This document shows, one piece after another, positions 22,286 to 34,058 of a DNA stretch of 64,000 bases. The notes under the pieces were generated by a model. The model worked only from the letters and a program-made list of their open reading frames with translations. It was not told where the DNA came from and ran no database searches. Both the position numbers and the translations under genes were made by a program. This stretch comes from Adiantum capillus-veneris (Eukaryota; Streptophyta; Polypodiopsida; Polypodiales; Pteridaceae), in assembly GCA_014529385.2 (NCBI GenBank), contig CM043969.1, positions 17,243,446-17,307,445 on the forward strand. Reading direction: 5' to 3'. How positions within the stretch are numbered: the stretch's first letter is position 1; each line of letters begins with the position of its first letter.

Positions 22286-22477
22286 TGAAGGAGTACGAGC
22301 GGAAGTGCAAGGCGAGAGAGAGTGCGAGAAGAAGAGCACGACGATATGGTGAACTCGCTCTACTGTAATGTGTAGAGCATAGTGAGTTCTTATTAGGTTT
22401 TTACAAAAGAATATGTGTACATACCTGGCGGCCCGCCCACTTACCTGGGCGACCACATTGGGCTTTATACCCCAACA
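22286..22477 (-). repeat. 5' LTR of element A
   Basis: It runs from tgaaggagtacg to ccccaaca on the plus strand, i.e. TGTTGGGG to CTCCTTCA in element orientation, and is followed by the target duplication gtata. Confidence 0.9.
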
Positions 22478-22482
22478 GTATA

Positions 22483-24020
22483 TAAGATTGCTCAAGGAAG
22501 GGGAAGAAAATAGGCTTGCAAGCCTTAAGTTGCATGTAGGACTAGTCAACAAGATCTATCCGATGGTTCACAATTTCTCCCAAGGATTCCATGCTAAAAG
22601 ATAAACACACTTTAATGACCAGTAGCAAGATATCTACTCGATGGCAGTCTCTATTCCTTTTTCACAATAGCAGTTCGAATCTGTGGAGCTATAGCTACTT
22701 CTAGTTTGTGAACAAGTAGGATTGTGCTTATCACTAGTGGTCTTTGTTCTCCTCACACGATTATGATTGAGAGTCCACGAAACCTGAGTCTGTGAAACTA
22801 TAACCTTATTTCCATGTGAACAAGTCTACAAGAAAAGGCTAAGGTGTTCAAAATTCTAAGCTAATTTGTAAGTTTGTTGAACTGACGTAGGATAATAGGT
22901 AGGTTTCAAGAGTTGAGAAAAATGTGCATGTCCAAAGCAATTAGAAGAAGATGTTGGACATTGACAAGAAAAGAGAGGTATGAATGGGGTGAAAAATTGA
23001 CATATGGTGTACAAATGAAAGACAAGGATGACAAGTTTGAAGAAGGGGTAGTTGATGTACCATACACTTCCAAAAAGTGCATTGAAAATTTGAAATGTTG
23101 AGCTTCAATGCCCTTATCGTGTTGCTTTCTCATTTTAGATGTAAGGGACCTCTCACAAGTAGCAATGTCACTAATAATGACAAATTATGTGTCTTGTAAA
23201 AAAACACAAGTGGCAATGTCACTGGTAAGGACACATTTTAAAGAAACAAATTTAGTCTTGAAAATTTAGTAAACGTCTTTTCATGAGAATAAGATAATTC
23301 ATAACTGAAATTTGACAATTTACTACTAGGATTTGTTTGAAATGCTAATTTTTTTTGTACTTTTTTGTGTGGGGTCTTCCATTAAAAAGTGCTAAATTTG
23401 TTTATTGAAGTCAATTGTCAAGATCAGGCAAATTCGATTCTTGAAGAGCCAAAAGTGAGATACGAGCCTTGACAATTTTGTTTGGTTGTTGCAATCTTTG
23501 GGAGTTAGCCTTTGTTTTTGGGAGAAAAAGTGGATTCTTTTGTGTGTCAAGATAGTACTAGTGTGAGAATAATATATTATGTTTGAATCTCATAAAAAAC
23601 ATGGATAAAACCAATTAGGGAAACCATCAAAAATTAATTTTGATGCATAATAGACGAATTGCAATCAAGCCCTTTGTGGTCTAAATCACCAACTTAATCT
23701 CGTACCGAGATCGTGTGCCGGGAAATACAAATCGATCGTTCGATCAAATATCAAATATCGATCGATCGTAATCAAGTCGTTATAGCATACAAATCACTAG
23801 GAACATGATTAGACTCTAGGGTTGATAAACTAATTCCCAATGCACACTTTGCTGATCTTATGAGAAATAAATGGATTTCCTATCAAAAGAATACAAGTCT
23901 TATGTCACTGATTTGGCCATGGCCCAACATTTATATCTGGCTGGCCACCCTAAATTTTCTGCCGTATTCAAGATCATGGCTTGTTCAATCAAGCAGATGC
24001 AGCTTTACATTGACAACTAC
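22483..24020. other. No gene recognised
   Basis: This is AT-rich unique-looking sequence. It has clustered gatcgatc motifs near 23,700-23,770. No open frame has a recognisable domain. Confidence 0.55.
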
Positions 24021-24024
24021 ATTT

Positions 24025-24936
24025 TCATGTCCCCGGCAAGGAGTTGCTGATGGGGTTAGGACCGGACGGCACGTCGTGCAGAACGCGCGGCAGCGTTCTC
24101 GTTGATGATTCATCCTTCCCATGGTCACCTCCACCTAATTTCTCAGCAACAGCTCTTCTCCCGCTTAGTCCTCTTCTTCCTTCTTGCGCCGCCATGGACA
24201 CGCTTCTCAATTGCTCTGCGGCTCGGTTTAAGCTTACCCTCAGCTCTGCCTCCTTCTCTGCCAGAGATGTTGATTTCCTTATTTCTGTGCTTAATTTTCT
24301 GGTGGGAAGCTCCTGATCCTCATCCTGATCATAGGAATGCATATTAGCATTGTCATTCCGAATATTGCTTGCTGCTTTCTTGTCAGCATGGGGCTGCAAA
24401 ACGACAATATACAGAACCCAAAAGGAGTACTTAGTTAGAAATTAATTAGAGCAGTACATTAATGACTGCAGCTTGTCAGGCTCATTAATTATCAAAGCGC
24501 TTTAGTAAGCAGCTAAAATAGCAACCTCCTGCTGATCATTATAACGGCGAGCGGCAGGAACAGCAGCTTCAGCTGGAAAACAGGAGGAAGAGAAACCTGG
24601 AATAATTAATGGCCATATTATTAAGGAGCGATCACCTACGCATTAATGATGATTTCTATGTTAATTACCATGGAGTTTGTAGCTATAAAAACGATTTGGG
24701 CAAGGTGCTACAGCTGAAGGGCAGCTGCATGCCACAATCGGTATAATGAGGAATCCAAGTACGATGACGATCAGCGCCTGCTCCTGCATCAGCTTAATGA
24801 AGCTGCCACCCGCATTGATTGCGTGCCTGCAATTGTATCTAAATGACGCGGGGGCGCATGCTTCGGTGCTTGTCATGAGCTTCCTACAATTGTAATGGGC
24901 GCCCACGTCGAACCCAAATCGCAAAATGGGTTTCAA
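24025..24936 (-). CDS. Putative three-exon host gene, small membrane protein
   Basis: Three frames join in phase through GT-AG introns: exon 24936-24669 (donor ATG|GTAATT), exon 24572-24526 (acceptor TTTTCCAG, donor GAG|GTTGCT, weak) and exon 24393-24025 (acceptor TTTTGCAG). The lengths 268, 47 and 369 nt give an uninterrupted frame to a stop. The first exon has a Cys-rich N-terminal part and one hydrophobic segment (ALIVIVLGFLIIPIVA). The last exon is hydrophilic, with a helix-prone, Glu/Arg-rich stretch (STSLAEKEAELRVSLNRAAEQ). The 5' end is unsure; the first in-frame ATG is at about 24,876. No family is recognised, and there is no transposon signature. It could also be a fragment of a larger gene. 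Confidence 0.4.
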
Positions 24937-24960
24937 ATGTTTTAGTGTAAAGACTTTCGC

Positions 24961-26790
24961 TCTTCTCCACTTTTTGTAATCCCTTAAGTTACCTTACCGA
25001 CGTCACACCCTTTTGACAAGCATTACTTGACTAGTCAAACCCTTTTACGTGGCTTTTCCACGTGGCACTCTACATTCATTTCCACCCACACAAGTACACA
25101 CTTTTCTCTTACTTTTTGATTATCCGACCTCACACAAATGTCAACAAATATCAACAGAGTGCGTACCCATATGGTAGAGGAGCCAAGAGGGAAATGATGC
25201 AAGTGCATAGCGTACTGTTCATTGAGTATCTGTGGATAGATTTAGGTTCTAAGAGGTATAAAAAAGGTGCAATGAGAAGACTTCCTTACAAAGTTGGCAA
25301 CTCCATGTTGCACACAACACTTTTGGGGGTTGTATATCCAGACAATCACACACTCTCTCCCGCTAGAACAGTTGTCTATGACAACCGTCTCGGATTCTCC
25401 AAAAATCAACGTGCAAGTTGGCAATTTCTAAAAAAATGATGTAAACCAGATATTTCTTACTTTTTTCTTAATCTACAGGCTCCACTGAGCATTAAAACCA
25501 TGGAATCTAAAAATACTAAAAGAACCAATATTTTTTATTGTGTTAAGAACTATATTTCCTACATACAAAACTTTCCCAAAACTTCTCATCCTAACACCTT
25601 CAAAACTGGCTTCCAAGGAGTGCACTCGGTCAAAATTTGAAACTGAAGAAAAACAATCAGAATGAACTCCTAGAGTGTGTACAAAATTTAAAGTAACCAA
25701 TATTTCATTCAAAAAAATTTTATGCTAAAAATTTGAAAATAGGCCTCCCTTGGACTTCCCACAACGATAGAAGTCAAAGGGTTCAAGGAGAGGTATGGTG
25801 TCACAAGTGCATGGTAGGAATCTCATCGAGGTTTTATTCCTCCAAGATCTCTTGTACTTTATCATGTCTTCTCATGTACAATCTTACCAAACAAAAACAA
25901 ATTTACACTTTAAATTACTACAAATCTTATTTAACTTATCAAACAATCTAAAATATGATAGAGCTAGAGTGCTCTTACACATCAACAAACAAAAAAGTCC
26001 AAACTTCTTCTCATTAACTTTGATAAACATACATTCGTGAACAACTTCCAAGGGGTAGTGCGGTCATAGTTCTTACATACATTCCATGACATGGTATGCT
26101 CATGAGGTGACCTATCACATAAAAATATCTCTGGTGGGGGTGCCTCATGTTAGGAAAGGGTGTGTTGCTGATGAAAAGTTGTTGTATTGTCCTACTAGGG
26201 ATCTCTCCATGTTAGCATAATGGTTTTTGGTGTAGTGGGAGCCACATTGCTTGAGAAGAGCTTTGTGACACCGTAAAAGCTTCATGTTATGCCAGTTCAT
26301 TGAGCCATTCTTGCAAACAACACCACTCAACTAGCATAGTAAGAGGTCACCTTGTATCATGACGCGTTAGAGACATGTTCTTCAAAAAAAAACATGTATG
26401 AATTCAACATTTAAGTCATATTTAGGAACTATGGGAATTATTCAAGTCCCATTTTTAAAATGGGACTTAAAATATTAGTATTTTTCTCCAATTCAACCTC
26501 TCAAAGTGTTTGTGGTCACCCTTTGTGCCATTTAAACATCGCTTAACGTATACACAACTATATAGGTGCCTTTGTATCTGTCGTGGCACCACAATATAGG
26601 AAAATTGAGACCTATTCAAGTCTCACATTTATATCCTTCATGAAGAAATTATATTTTCTGTTTTTGTAGAAGCTATTAAAAAGACCATAATTTCTATTTT
26701 GAATTGGATGAAATCATGTTTTCTATAGTCTAGCTTTGTGCTTTTGTCTAATTGATGCATTGTATGTACTCATAATATTACACACTATGC
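24961..26790. other. No gene recognised
   Basis: Short frames such as 25062-25439 (plus) have no recognisable domain, no splice-consistent partner and no LTR context. The sequence is AT-rich. Confidence 0.5.
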
Positions 26791-26799
26791 TTGACTTTA

Positions 26800-27620
26800 A
26801 AACCTTTTTTTATTTTTCAAAACCCACAATGGTGAGTAAACTATTTGAACATAAACAAGAAATTTCAGATTTTGATCATGCTCGTGCTGAGCCAAGATGT
26901 CTCCAAGAAATACAAGGTACATTAGCTACTATCAAGGGAGCCCCCGAATCACTAAGGAGGACCCAAGGAGGAACTTGGATAAATACGATTGTGCTAACCA
27001 GACAATACGACATCAGTTGCCTTGATCCATACTTCAAAGTTAATCTACTTCCCAAAGGTGACAAATCATTTCCCTACGATCTTCTATAATGTTCGTGAAG
27101 CTAGCTATTTTCAAGGTGATCTCATGGACCCGACAATTCTTGGCCTTCCAAATGTGTTTGAAGTAGAAAAATTTGACAATTTGTGTGCTGATAAGCACTT
27201 GGCTCTTAAATACCTTCCCACCCAAGGAGAGTTTGTTCTTGAAGAAACCTATATTTCAGGTCTTTTGGACCCATTGCAAATCATCCCTACAAGGCCACAA
27301 ATTGCTGGGCACTCCATGATGAATAAGTGAGGGAGGTCCTATTAGCCTTTCTACATTGCAAGCATCTGTCTGACTTGATCCCTTTGGCAAGGACCTTCAC
27401 TTCTAGCCATTGCTTGCCCCAATGTTTACTCAGGAGGAAAACCAGTCCTTCAAGACCATAAAGGAGTTGTATGCATCTTTGGCTTGTATTTTAAGGAAAT
27501 ACATGATCATGGGCCATCTTCATGCCTTCCATTCAAACTTGGATTCGCAGTTAGGCATCCAATATCTATCTAGCCATTCCAAAGCTCTACTAGCAATCTT
27601 TCAGTCCCATTAAGGTGAAA
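26800..27620 (-). pseudogene. LINE 3' end relic, copy 1
   Basis: The minus-strand frame near 27,040-27,225 reads KVFKSQVLISTQIVKFFYFK. It is homologous to copies 2 and 3. The copy ends at an A-rich tail on the minus strand at about 26,805-26,822, preceded by a conserved TACTCACCATTGTG. It is heavily decayed and 5' truncated. Identity as a LINE is inferred from copy 2. Confidence 0.4.
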
Positions 27621-28114
27621 CTCGGAGGCTAGTTGGTCTGTTTCTTTTGAGTTTCCACTATTGCTGTACCAAAATGGCCCAGCCAATGGAGTCCTTTGTT
27701 ATTGATCTTTCTGGCTACATCCCTCCCCACAATGGACTCAAAAGGATGCTTCTTGCTTTAGAAAGCCACATGGACTAATGAGATATAGAGTTATTAAAGT
27801 ACCTTGTTATCCCCCCCCCCATTCTAAGGCCTCTATTACTCTGATGTATTTACAAACTAGCCCACCCGTTGTGCCCCCAATTTTCAAATTGGACCACCAA
27901 GGGGCAAGCAACTTGTCATATATCTCAAGCCCTTTCCACTACCCACCTAGAGAGCACAGATTGATATCGTCCATCATGGCCACAACCATAACAGCCCATG
28001 TTGGGTCTGGCTTAGTGATTACAACCACAAACTTGGCACATTATGCTTGACTTTAAAACATGTGGATCTAGGTTATTAGGGGCCAAAAGTTTTCAAGAAG
28101 TTGTTATATAATTT

Positions 28115-28897
28115 TATTTTTTGAAAAACTCATAGTGGTGAGTGCATTACATAATCAAAACCAAAAAAACAAATTCTTGCCATGCTCATGCTGAACCATG
28201 CCATCTTCTCTATACCATAGTTACATCCGCTGACAAGAGCAAAACCTCACAATTGAGATAGGGCCCACACGCTCACCCAAGTATGTCAACTGAAAACCAT
28301 TGCTATGCCACTTGTCCTACTCCACTCATCAATGTTCATCTGTTTTTCAATGGTGATAATCGTCCCCCAGCTTTCTTGTATTATCTCTATGAACCTAGCT
28401 ATTTCCATGGAAGTTTTGAAGACTGATAGTTTTTGGTCTTCCAAACTTGTTTAAAGTAGAAAAATCTAATAATTTGTGTTACGACCAGGAGTGCTTCGCT
28501 CCTAAACACCTTTCCCCCCACAAAGAGATCGTTCTTAAAGAATCCTTCCTTCTTGGTCTTTTGTACACATTTGCATATCTTTACCGCTAGGCTGCAAATC
28601 ATCACACAATCCTTGAAAAGATGTAGGAGGTCATCACTAGCGGTTCTGCATTGCAAGCATCTACCCGGAACAATATCCCTTATAAAGACTCACCCCACTC
28701 GGTAAGGATTCCCATAGCACCTTCCAAAAAAAGGCCTTCATCCAGTGCGACCATTGTTGAGGGCACAAGATGTCCTTCATGATTTCCTCCTCTCTTGACT
28801 TGGGCCAATGCTTGCCCCATTTCTTGTTCAATGGAGAGAACCAATCTATCAAAACCATAAGGGACAAGAATTTGTATCTTTTTTTTTCAAAACTCAC
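28115..28897 (-). pseudogene. LINE 3' end relic, copy 2 (zf-RVT-like)
   Basis: The two minus-strand frames (28661-28897, then 28399-28656) read WMKAFFWKVLWESLPSG, then QCRTASDDLLHLFKDC. The pattern FFWKxLxxxLPxG followed by CxxC and HLFxxC is that of the zinc-binding reverse-transcriptase-associated domain at the end of plant LINE ORF2. An A-rich stretch on the minus strand at about 28,110-28,125 would be the tail. RT itself is missing, so this is a 5'-truncated copy. Confidence 0.45.
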
Positions 28898-29800
28898 AAT
28901 GGTGAGTAATTTATATTAACATAAAAAAGAAATTATAGATTCTCGTCATGCTCGTGTTGAGCCATTATTTCTCTCAGCAATCAAGAAACATTAGCTAACA
29001 AGGGAGCTACCCCGCGTCACTGATAAGGATCCTAGGCAAAAACTTGGGTGAACATGGTTGTGCTAACTAGAGAAAATGGTAGTAGTAACCTTGATCCATT
29101 CATCAGAGCTGATCCACTTTCCAAAGGTGATAAACATTTTCCTGCTATTGTGTACAATCTCACTAAACTAGTAGTATTCAAAGCATTCTTGAAGACTTGA
29201 CAATTCCTGGTCTTCTACATGTGTTTGAAATAGAAAAATTTGACAATTTGTGTGCTGATAACAAGTGCTTGGCTCTTGAACACCATCTCACTCAATAAGA
29301 GATATTTTTTGAGGAAACCTATCTTCTAGATCTTTTGGATCCATTTGAAAATCTTCCTTGCTAGGCAACAAATTTCTGCCTCCTTGAACAAGTGAGGGAG
29401 GTCTTCACTAGCTATTCTACATTGCAAGCGTCTATCAGCAAAGACCCAATCCCTTTGGCTTTTACCTTCACTTCAGTAGGTAGGGCTCCCCACAAGACCT
29501 TCTAAAGAAAAACCTTCATCTCATGCAACCACTATGGGTGCCATATTTTCTTTGTGATTGCCACCCAACTCCACCCATTTCTTGCCCAATGTTTGTTCAA
29601 CAGGGAAAACATACCTTCAAGACCATAAGAGAAATGTACATATCCTTGATTTTGGTTTCAAAAAATTCCTATTTGTGGGCCACTTCCATGCCTTCCACTT
29701 GAACCTAGACTCAACAACAACATTTATCAAGCCATTCTAAAGATCTAATGGCCAGCAGTCTTTTAGTTCCATTGAGATTGAATTGGGAAACAAGAACTTG
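28875..29800 (-). pseudogene. LINE 3' end relic, copy 3
   Basis: The region around 29,150-29,700 is a third homologue, with the minus-strand sequence STQIVKFFYFKH near 29,230. Its A-rich minus-strand tail is the T run at about 28,880-28,890, directly beside the 5' end of copy 2. It has many stops. Confidence 0.4.
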
Positions 29801-30299
29801 TATCTTAACTCAAATTTCAAAAAACAATACGATGATCAAAGTCTAGAATAATATTTCAAGTAAAATACAAGTTTCAATCTCTTCTTTAAGTCCATTTACA
29901 AAACACAAGAAACTATGCTTAAACATTCATTAGTCTTACCTCATTATTACTACATATGCATCAAAATTGAAACAAAAACCTTACTAACTTTATTACAAAA
30001 GCTATAAAAATTTAGGTCTCTAACTCAAATATTGAGGTTGATGATAGAAGTATATTGTTAAGCTTCTAGGTACTTGTTGTAACTAAGCTCAGTTGTTGTA
30101 ACCCTCTGTCCCTCAAGGCTCAGCTTGAGCTTGAGGCTGATTTGTATATCAGAGGGGTAGTCTATAATACAATCACTCACAATTGTGAGTTTTGCGGAAA
30201 AAAAAAAGATTGTACTTGTGCTTAAGCAGATTGGAAATGCGGATACTATTAAACAAATGTTATCAAAGAAGCTCACTTATTTCTAGTAACAAAACTCAT

Positions 30300-32080
30300 A
30301 CATGGGAGCTTGTATATGGGCAAAGGCTCATACATACGTTTAAGCCTCATGATCTTCTCACTTGGATGGAGTTGAGCCTAAAATTTAACTTTGCATCTCA
30401 TGATCACCCATCACCATGTAACAAACCTCAAATTAGTGCCTATGTGGGGTCCGGAGGTTCAAACAATTTGAGACTCATGGTGTTTTCCTTGAATCAAGTG
30501 GAAACCATGAGGCTAAAACTCAAGTTTAAGTCTCAAGGTGCCTATATGGAATGGAGTCTCGAAATTAAGTTTGAAACTCAAGGTGCCAATATGGGGTGAA
30601 GTCTCAAAGTTAGGTTTGAGCCTCAAGGTGTTGTGGAAGCTCAAGCCTCATGGAATTTTCTTTTGAATTAGTGGACATCACGAGGCTGAAGCTTACATCT
30701 GAGTCTCAAGTAGCTTAGATGGGGTGGAGGCTCAAACTTAAACTCGAGCCTCATGGCATTTTTCCTTGAATTGGTGGACACCATGAGGCTCAAGCTTACA
30801 TTTGAGTCTCGAGTAGTTTAGATGGGGTTGATGCTCGAACTTAAGTTCGAGCCTCAAGGTGGGCACTCATCTAGAATGGAGGCTCAAACTTCATGAAATT
30901 TTCCCTTGAATAGGGTTGGGCACCACAAAGCTCAATCTTATGTTTGAGTCTCAATCTTTTTAGATGGGGTGGAGGCTCAAACTTAAGTTCAAGCCTGAAG
31001 GTGGGCACCCATCTAGAGAAGGGTCTCAAATCTCATGGCATTCTCCCTTAAATAGCATGGAAACCATGAATCTCAAGCTTATGTTTGAGTCTCAAGCTGC
31101 TTAGATGGGGTGGAGGCACAAACTTAAGTTCAAGCCTCAAAGTGGGCACCCATATGGAATGGAGGTTCAAACCTCATGGCATTTTCCCTTGAATAGAGCG
31201 GACACCATGAAGCTCAAGCTTATGTTTGAGTCTCAAGCTACTTAGATGGGATGGAGGCTCGAACTTAAGTTCGAGCCTCAAGGTGGGCACCCATCTATAG
31301 TAGGGCCTCAAATATCATGGCATTCTCCCTTAAATAGCATGGAAACCATGAAGCTCAAGCTTATGTTTGATTCTCAAGCTGCTTAGATGGGGTGGAGGCA
31401 CGAACTTAAGTTCAAGCCTCAAAGTGGGCACCCATATGGAATGGAGGTTCAAACCTCAGGGCATTTTCCCTTGAATAGAGCGGACACCATGAAGCTCGAG
31501 CTTATGTTTGAGTCTCAAGCTACTTAGATGGGATGGAGGCTCGAACTTAATTTCGAGCCTCAAGGTGGGCACCCATCTATAGTAGGGCCTCAAATATCAT
31601 GGCATTCTCCCTTAAATAGCATGGAAACCATGAAGCTCAAGCTTATGTTTGAGTCTCAAGCTGCTTAGATGGGGTGGAGGCACGAACTTAAGTTCAAGCC
31701 TCAAAGTGGGCACCCATATGGAATGGAGGTTCAAACCTCATGGCATTTTCCCTTGAATAGAGCGGACACCATGAAGCTCGAGCTTATGTTTGAGTATCAA
31801 GCTAGTTAGATGGGATGGAGGCTAGAACTTAAGTTCGAGCCTCAAGGTGGGTGCCCATCTGGAGTGGAGGCACAAACCTCATGGCATTCTCCCTTGAATA
31901 GAGTCGAGAATAGAGTAGACACAACAAAGCTCAAGCTTATGTTTGTTGAGTATCAAGATGCTTAGATCTCGGCTTAGATGGGGTGGAGGCTCGATCTTAA
32001 GTTCGATCCTCAAGGTGGGTGCCCATCTGGAGTGGAAGCTCAAACTTAAGTTTGAGCCTCATGAAAATTTTCCTTGAATA
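30300..32080. repeat. 141-bp satellite array with 282-bp dimeric organisation
   Basis: The landmark ttagatggg(a/g)t recurs at 30960, 31101, 31242, 31383, 31524, 31665 and 31806, exactly 141-142 bp apart. Earlier units (30715, 30818) and a later one (31974) are irregular. Two unit types alternate: one with ggtggaggca followed by gaatggaggttcaaacctca, the other with gatggaggctcg followed by tagggcctcaaatatcat. Type-B units hold a 26-bp perfect palindrome centred on CTTAAG, for example at 31254-31279. Reading frames here are only by-products of the repeat. Confidence 0.9.
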
Positions 32081-32239
32081 GAGAGGACACATGAGGTTGC
32101 AACTCCAGTTAAAACTTCAAGGAGCCTAGATGGAGTTTAAGATCAAACTCAATGGAATTCAAGCCTAGATGGAGTTCAAGCCCACGTGAGATAAGAAACC
32201 AAGAGGTTCATGGTGGCAAAGTTTGCAAAAGGGGTGTAC

Positions 32240-32690
32240 GACACAACTATCCTTTAGGAATTTGAGTAGGCATTTGATGAGGAAATTTGCAAGCTCTTCG
32301 ACCCACCTGTAGAATGGGCGATGCCCCCCCTCAGAAGAGAAGGCCCATCAGCTCCTTTTCAGTGTAAAACTTGGGGGAGCGTGAAGATCCTTTAGCAAGG
32401 CTTTCGCGATTCTTGCACATGACAACTTCTTCTCTTTGTCGGTGCCTTATCTAAACCACACAAGCAAAGGTGGAATGAACTTGAGAGGTGTGCCACTGCC
32501 TCGTGTGAGCCAAGCCTAAGAAAGGTAGCATGTATAGAATTAAAAAATTAAAAGAAATGTTACCAAGAATGAGTCCTAATAGAGAGATTCGCCAAGCACT
32601 GATACATTACGCGATGGCCCAGGGATCCATCACCATACACATTCCACCTCCGTTGTTCCCCTATTTCCTCTTAACCAGTTGAATACTACT
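32240..32690. other. Unassigned sequence between satellite and GT34 relic
   Basis: I see no clear frame. It may include the decayed 3' part of the GT34 relic, but I could not align it to family motifs. Confidence 0.35.
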
Positions 32691-33130
32691 GCAACGAGAA
32701 ATTCCTTCTTCAACTAGCTTAACATACTCATCTGCGGGGTGAAGAGGTTCACCACGAGGTTGGTGTGCTATGCTTGATGCAATATTCTTGGCAGGGATCT
32801 TTGCAGTGGTTTTCTATGGATGGCGTCTGTGTCCACCCACCATATCCAGTCAACCTTCGGATGCGCCAACATGGCGGTCCTCACCACCAGCAAATTTGCC
32901 TAGAACAAGGGCATGTGCAAATCCAGCACTAGAGCCGTGTTGTAGAACATCCCCGCGCCTTGTTCTTGAAATAGTGTAGTAGATAATGGACGTTTCTTTT
33001 CGCATTTGCGAAGTGCGATGGTTGCGTTCTCGAGAGGATGACTAGATGCTCTTGCTTCAACTTTGAATGCTCCCAACTCTATTTCAACACCTCGTATAGC
33101 CTCAGTTGTTGCATCGTCGAATACATGCAC
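32690..33130 (-). pseudogene. GT34 glycosyltransferase pseudogene (xyloglucan xylosyltransferase-like)
   Basis: On the minus strand one frame reads LVILSRTQPSHF and then VHYLLHYFKNK (about 33,044-32,960). After a frameshift it reads MFYNTALVLDLHM, a TAG, LLVVRTAMLAHPKVDWIWWVDTDA (given in two parts: LLVVRTAMLAHPK and VDWIWWVDTDA), and later HTNLVV. This follows the GT34 order TGSQP, DHYLLRYFKNKVDY, FYNTALL, LRxxMLAHPEVEWIWWxDSDA, HNLVVHGW. The DxD metal-binding motif is kept as DTD. GT34 enzymes act in the Golgi, adding xylose to xyloglucan or galactose to mannan. Frameshifts, stops and a missing C-terminal half show it is dead. Confidence 0.65.
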
Positions 33131-33469
33131 TGTTGCCAAAAAAGAGTGTCTTCACTCCCTCCGTGATGTCGATGCCAGTATCCATGGGCCTTCTTTGCAT
33201 GGCTGCAACGTGAGTAGCTACATATGTGAGTAGGGACAGCCGCAAAGCAGGTTGTAGGTGACGTCAGCGCATCTTGATGAGCTCGAGGGGATGAGCCGAT
33301 GTTTCAAATCTGCCGTCAGTTTTAAAATTCAAACTTGACGATTCTGTCAGTTTTAAAATTTAAAGTTGACGTTTTTCAAAAAAAAAACTTGTCCTTAAAT
33401 GTTTTTGGGTACGTAGAAGAGTGGACTAATTTTTTTGTTTCTTGCTATTTGAACAGACTGTGGAGTTCT

Positions 33470-33696
33470 TGTTACCATATACATGTGGTAGTGATGTGTG
33501 TGAACACACTAGGACCGCCGGGGCATTTTTTCCCTCTTTAGGAGGTTTTTTCCCCCGAGCATTGTATATACGCCCATCACTCTTGGGCTATCTATCTTTC
33601 CATTGCACACGAAGTTATACACTCTCTATTGTGTGCCTTGAGCTTCCTTCGTCTTCTCCAAGCTGTGTGTGTTTCTCTGCAACCCTAATTCCAAAA
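33470..33696 (+). repeat. 5' LTR of element B
   Basis: It starts TGTTACCATATACATG. The last two bases are AA where the 3' LTR has CA. Confidence 0.92.
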
Positions 33697-33698
33697 AT

Positions 33699-33710
33699 TG
33701 GTATCAGAGC
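33699..33710 (+). promoter_or_regulatory. Primer-binding site, element B
   Basis: TGGTATCAGAGC lies two bases after the 5' LTR and is complementary to initiator-Met tRNA. Confidence 0.92.
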
Positions 33711-34058
33711 AGGTCACGTCCTCCCTGGCTTAGTCGCCAGCTGCTCCAGCACACGCCTGCTCACCTTCTCCGATTTCAGTGAGCTTTGGCGAGCATTCGC
33801 AGGTTGACAAATTTTTTGGGTAAGCTCAAAGAGCTTGGTCTGCTCAGAATTTTGATTTGGGCTCATTTCGGCCTCCGTTTCCACTACAGGCAGTACTGCT
33901 CAGGCTATTTCGTCATTTTGTGCAGAATTTCTGTCAGTGCCGTTTTCTGCATAACAGGTGCCTTATAGTCTTCTACGGTTTGTGCTATATAGCACAGGTT
34001 GTTCCCGCTCCATTTCTCCTATTTTCGGGCAGTTTTCACATCAGGTGCAGCATTTACC

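Larger units (their letters stand above)
16992..22477 (-). mobile_element. Element A: young Ty1/copia LTR retrotransposon
   Basis: This 5.49-kb minus-strand insertion is flanked by gtata (16987-16991 and 22478-22482). LTRs are at 16992-17190 and 22286-22477, with four substitutions in about 175 aligned bases. The initiator-Met primer site lies inside the right LTR. A 1.08-kb leader precedes gag at 21189. Gag-pol is a single polyprotein interrupted by one evident frameshift. It inserted about 130 bp beyond the end of element C. Confidence 0.92.

Noticed and set aside
23690-23775. Cluster of gatcgatc palindromes as a regulatory site
   Set aside because: Short, of low complexity and with no neighbouring gene; not distinguishable from chance.
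25062-25439. A 125-codon plus-strand frame
   Set aside because: No domain, no consistent splice sites and no transposon context; expected by chance at this length in 64 kb.
30192-30599. A 135-codon frame entering the satellite
   Set aside because: Its second half is a translation of the early satellite units (LKLKFKSQGAY, LEIKFETQGAN); coding is not supported.
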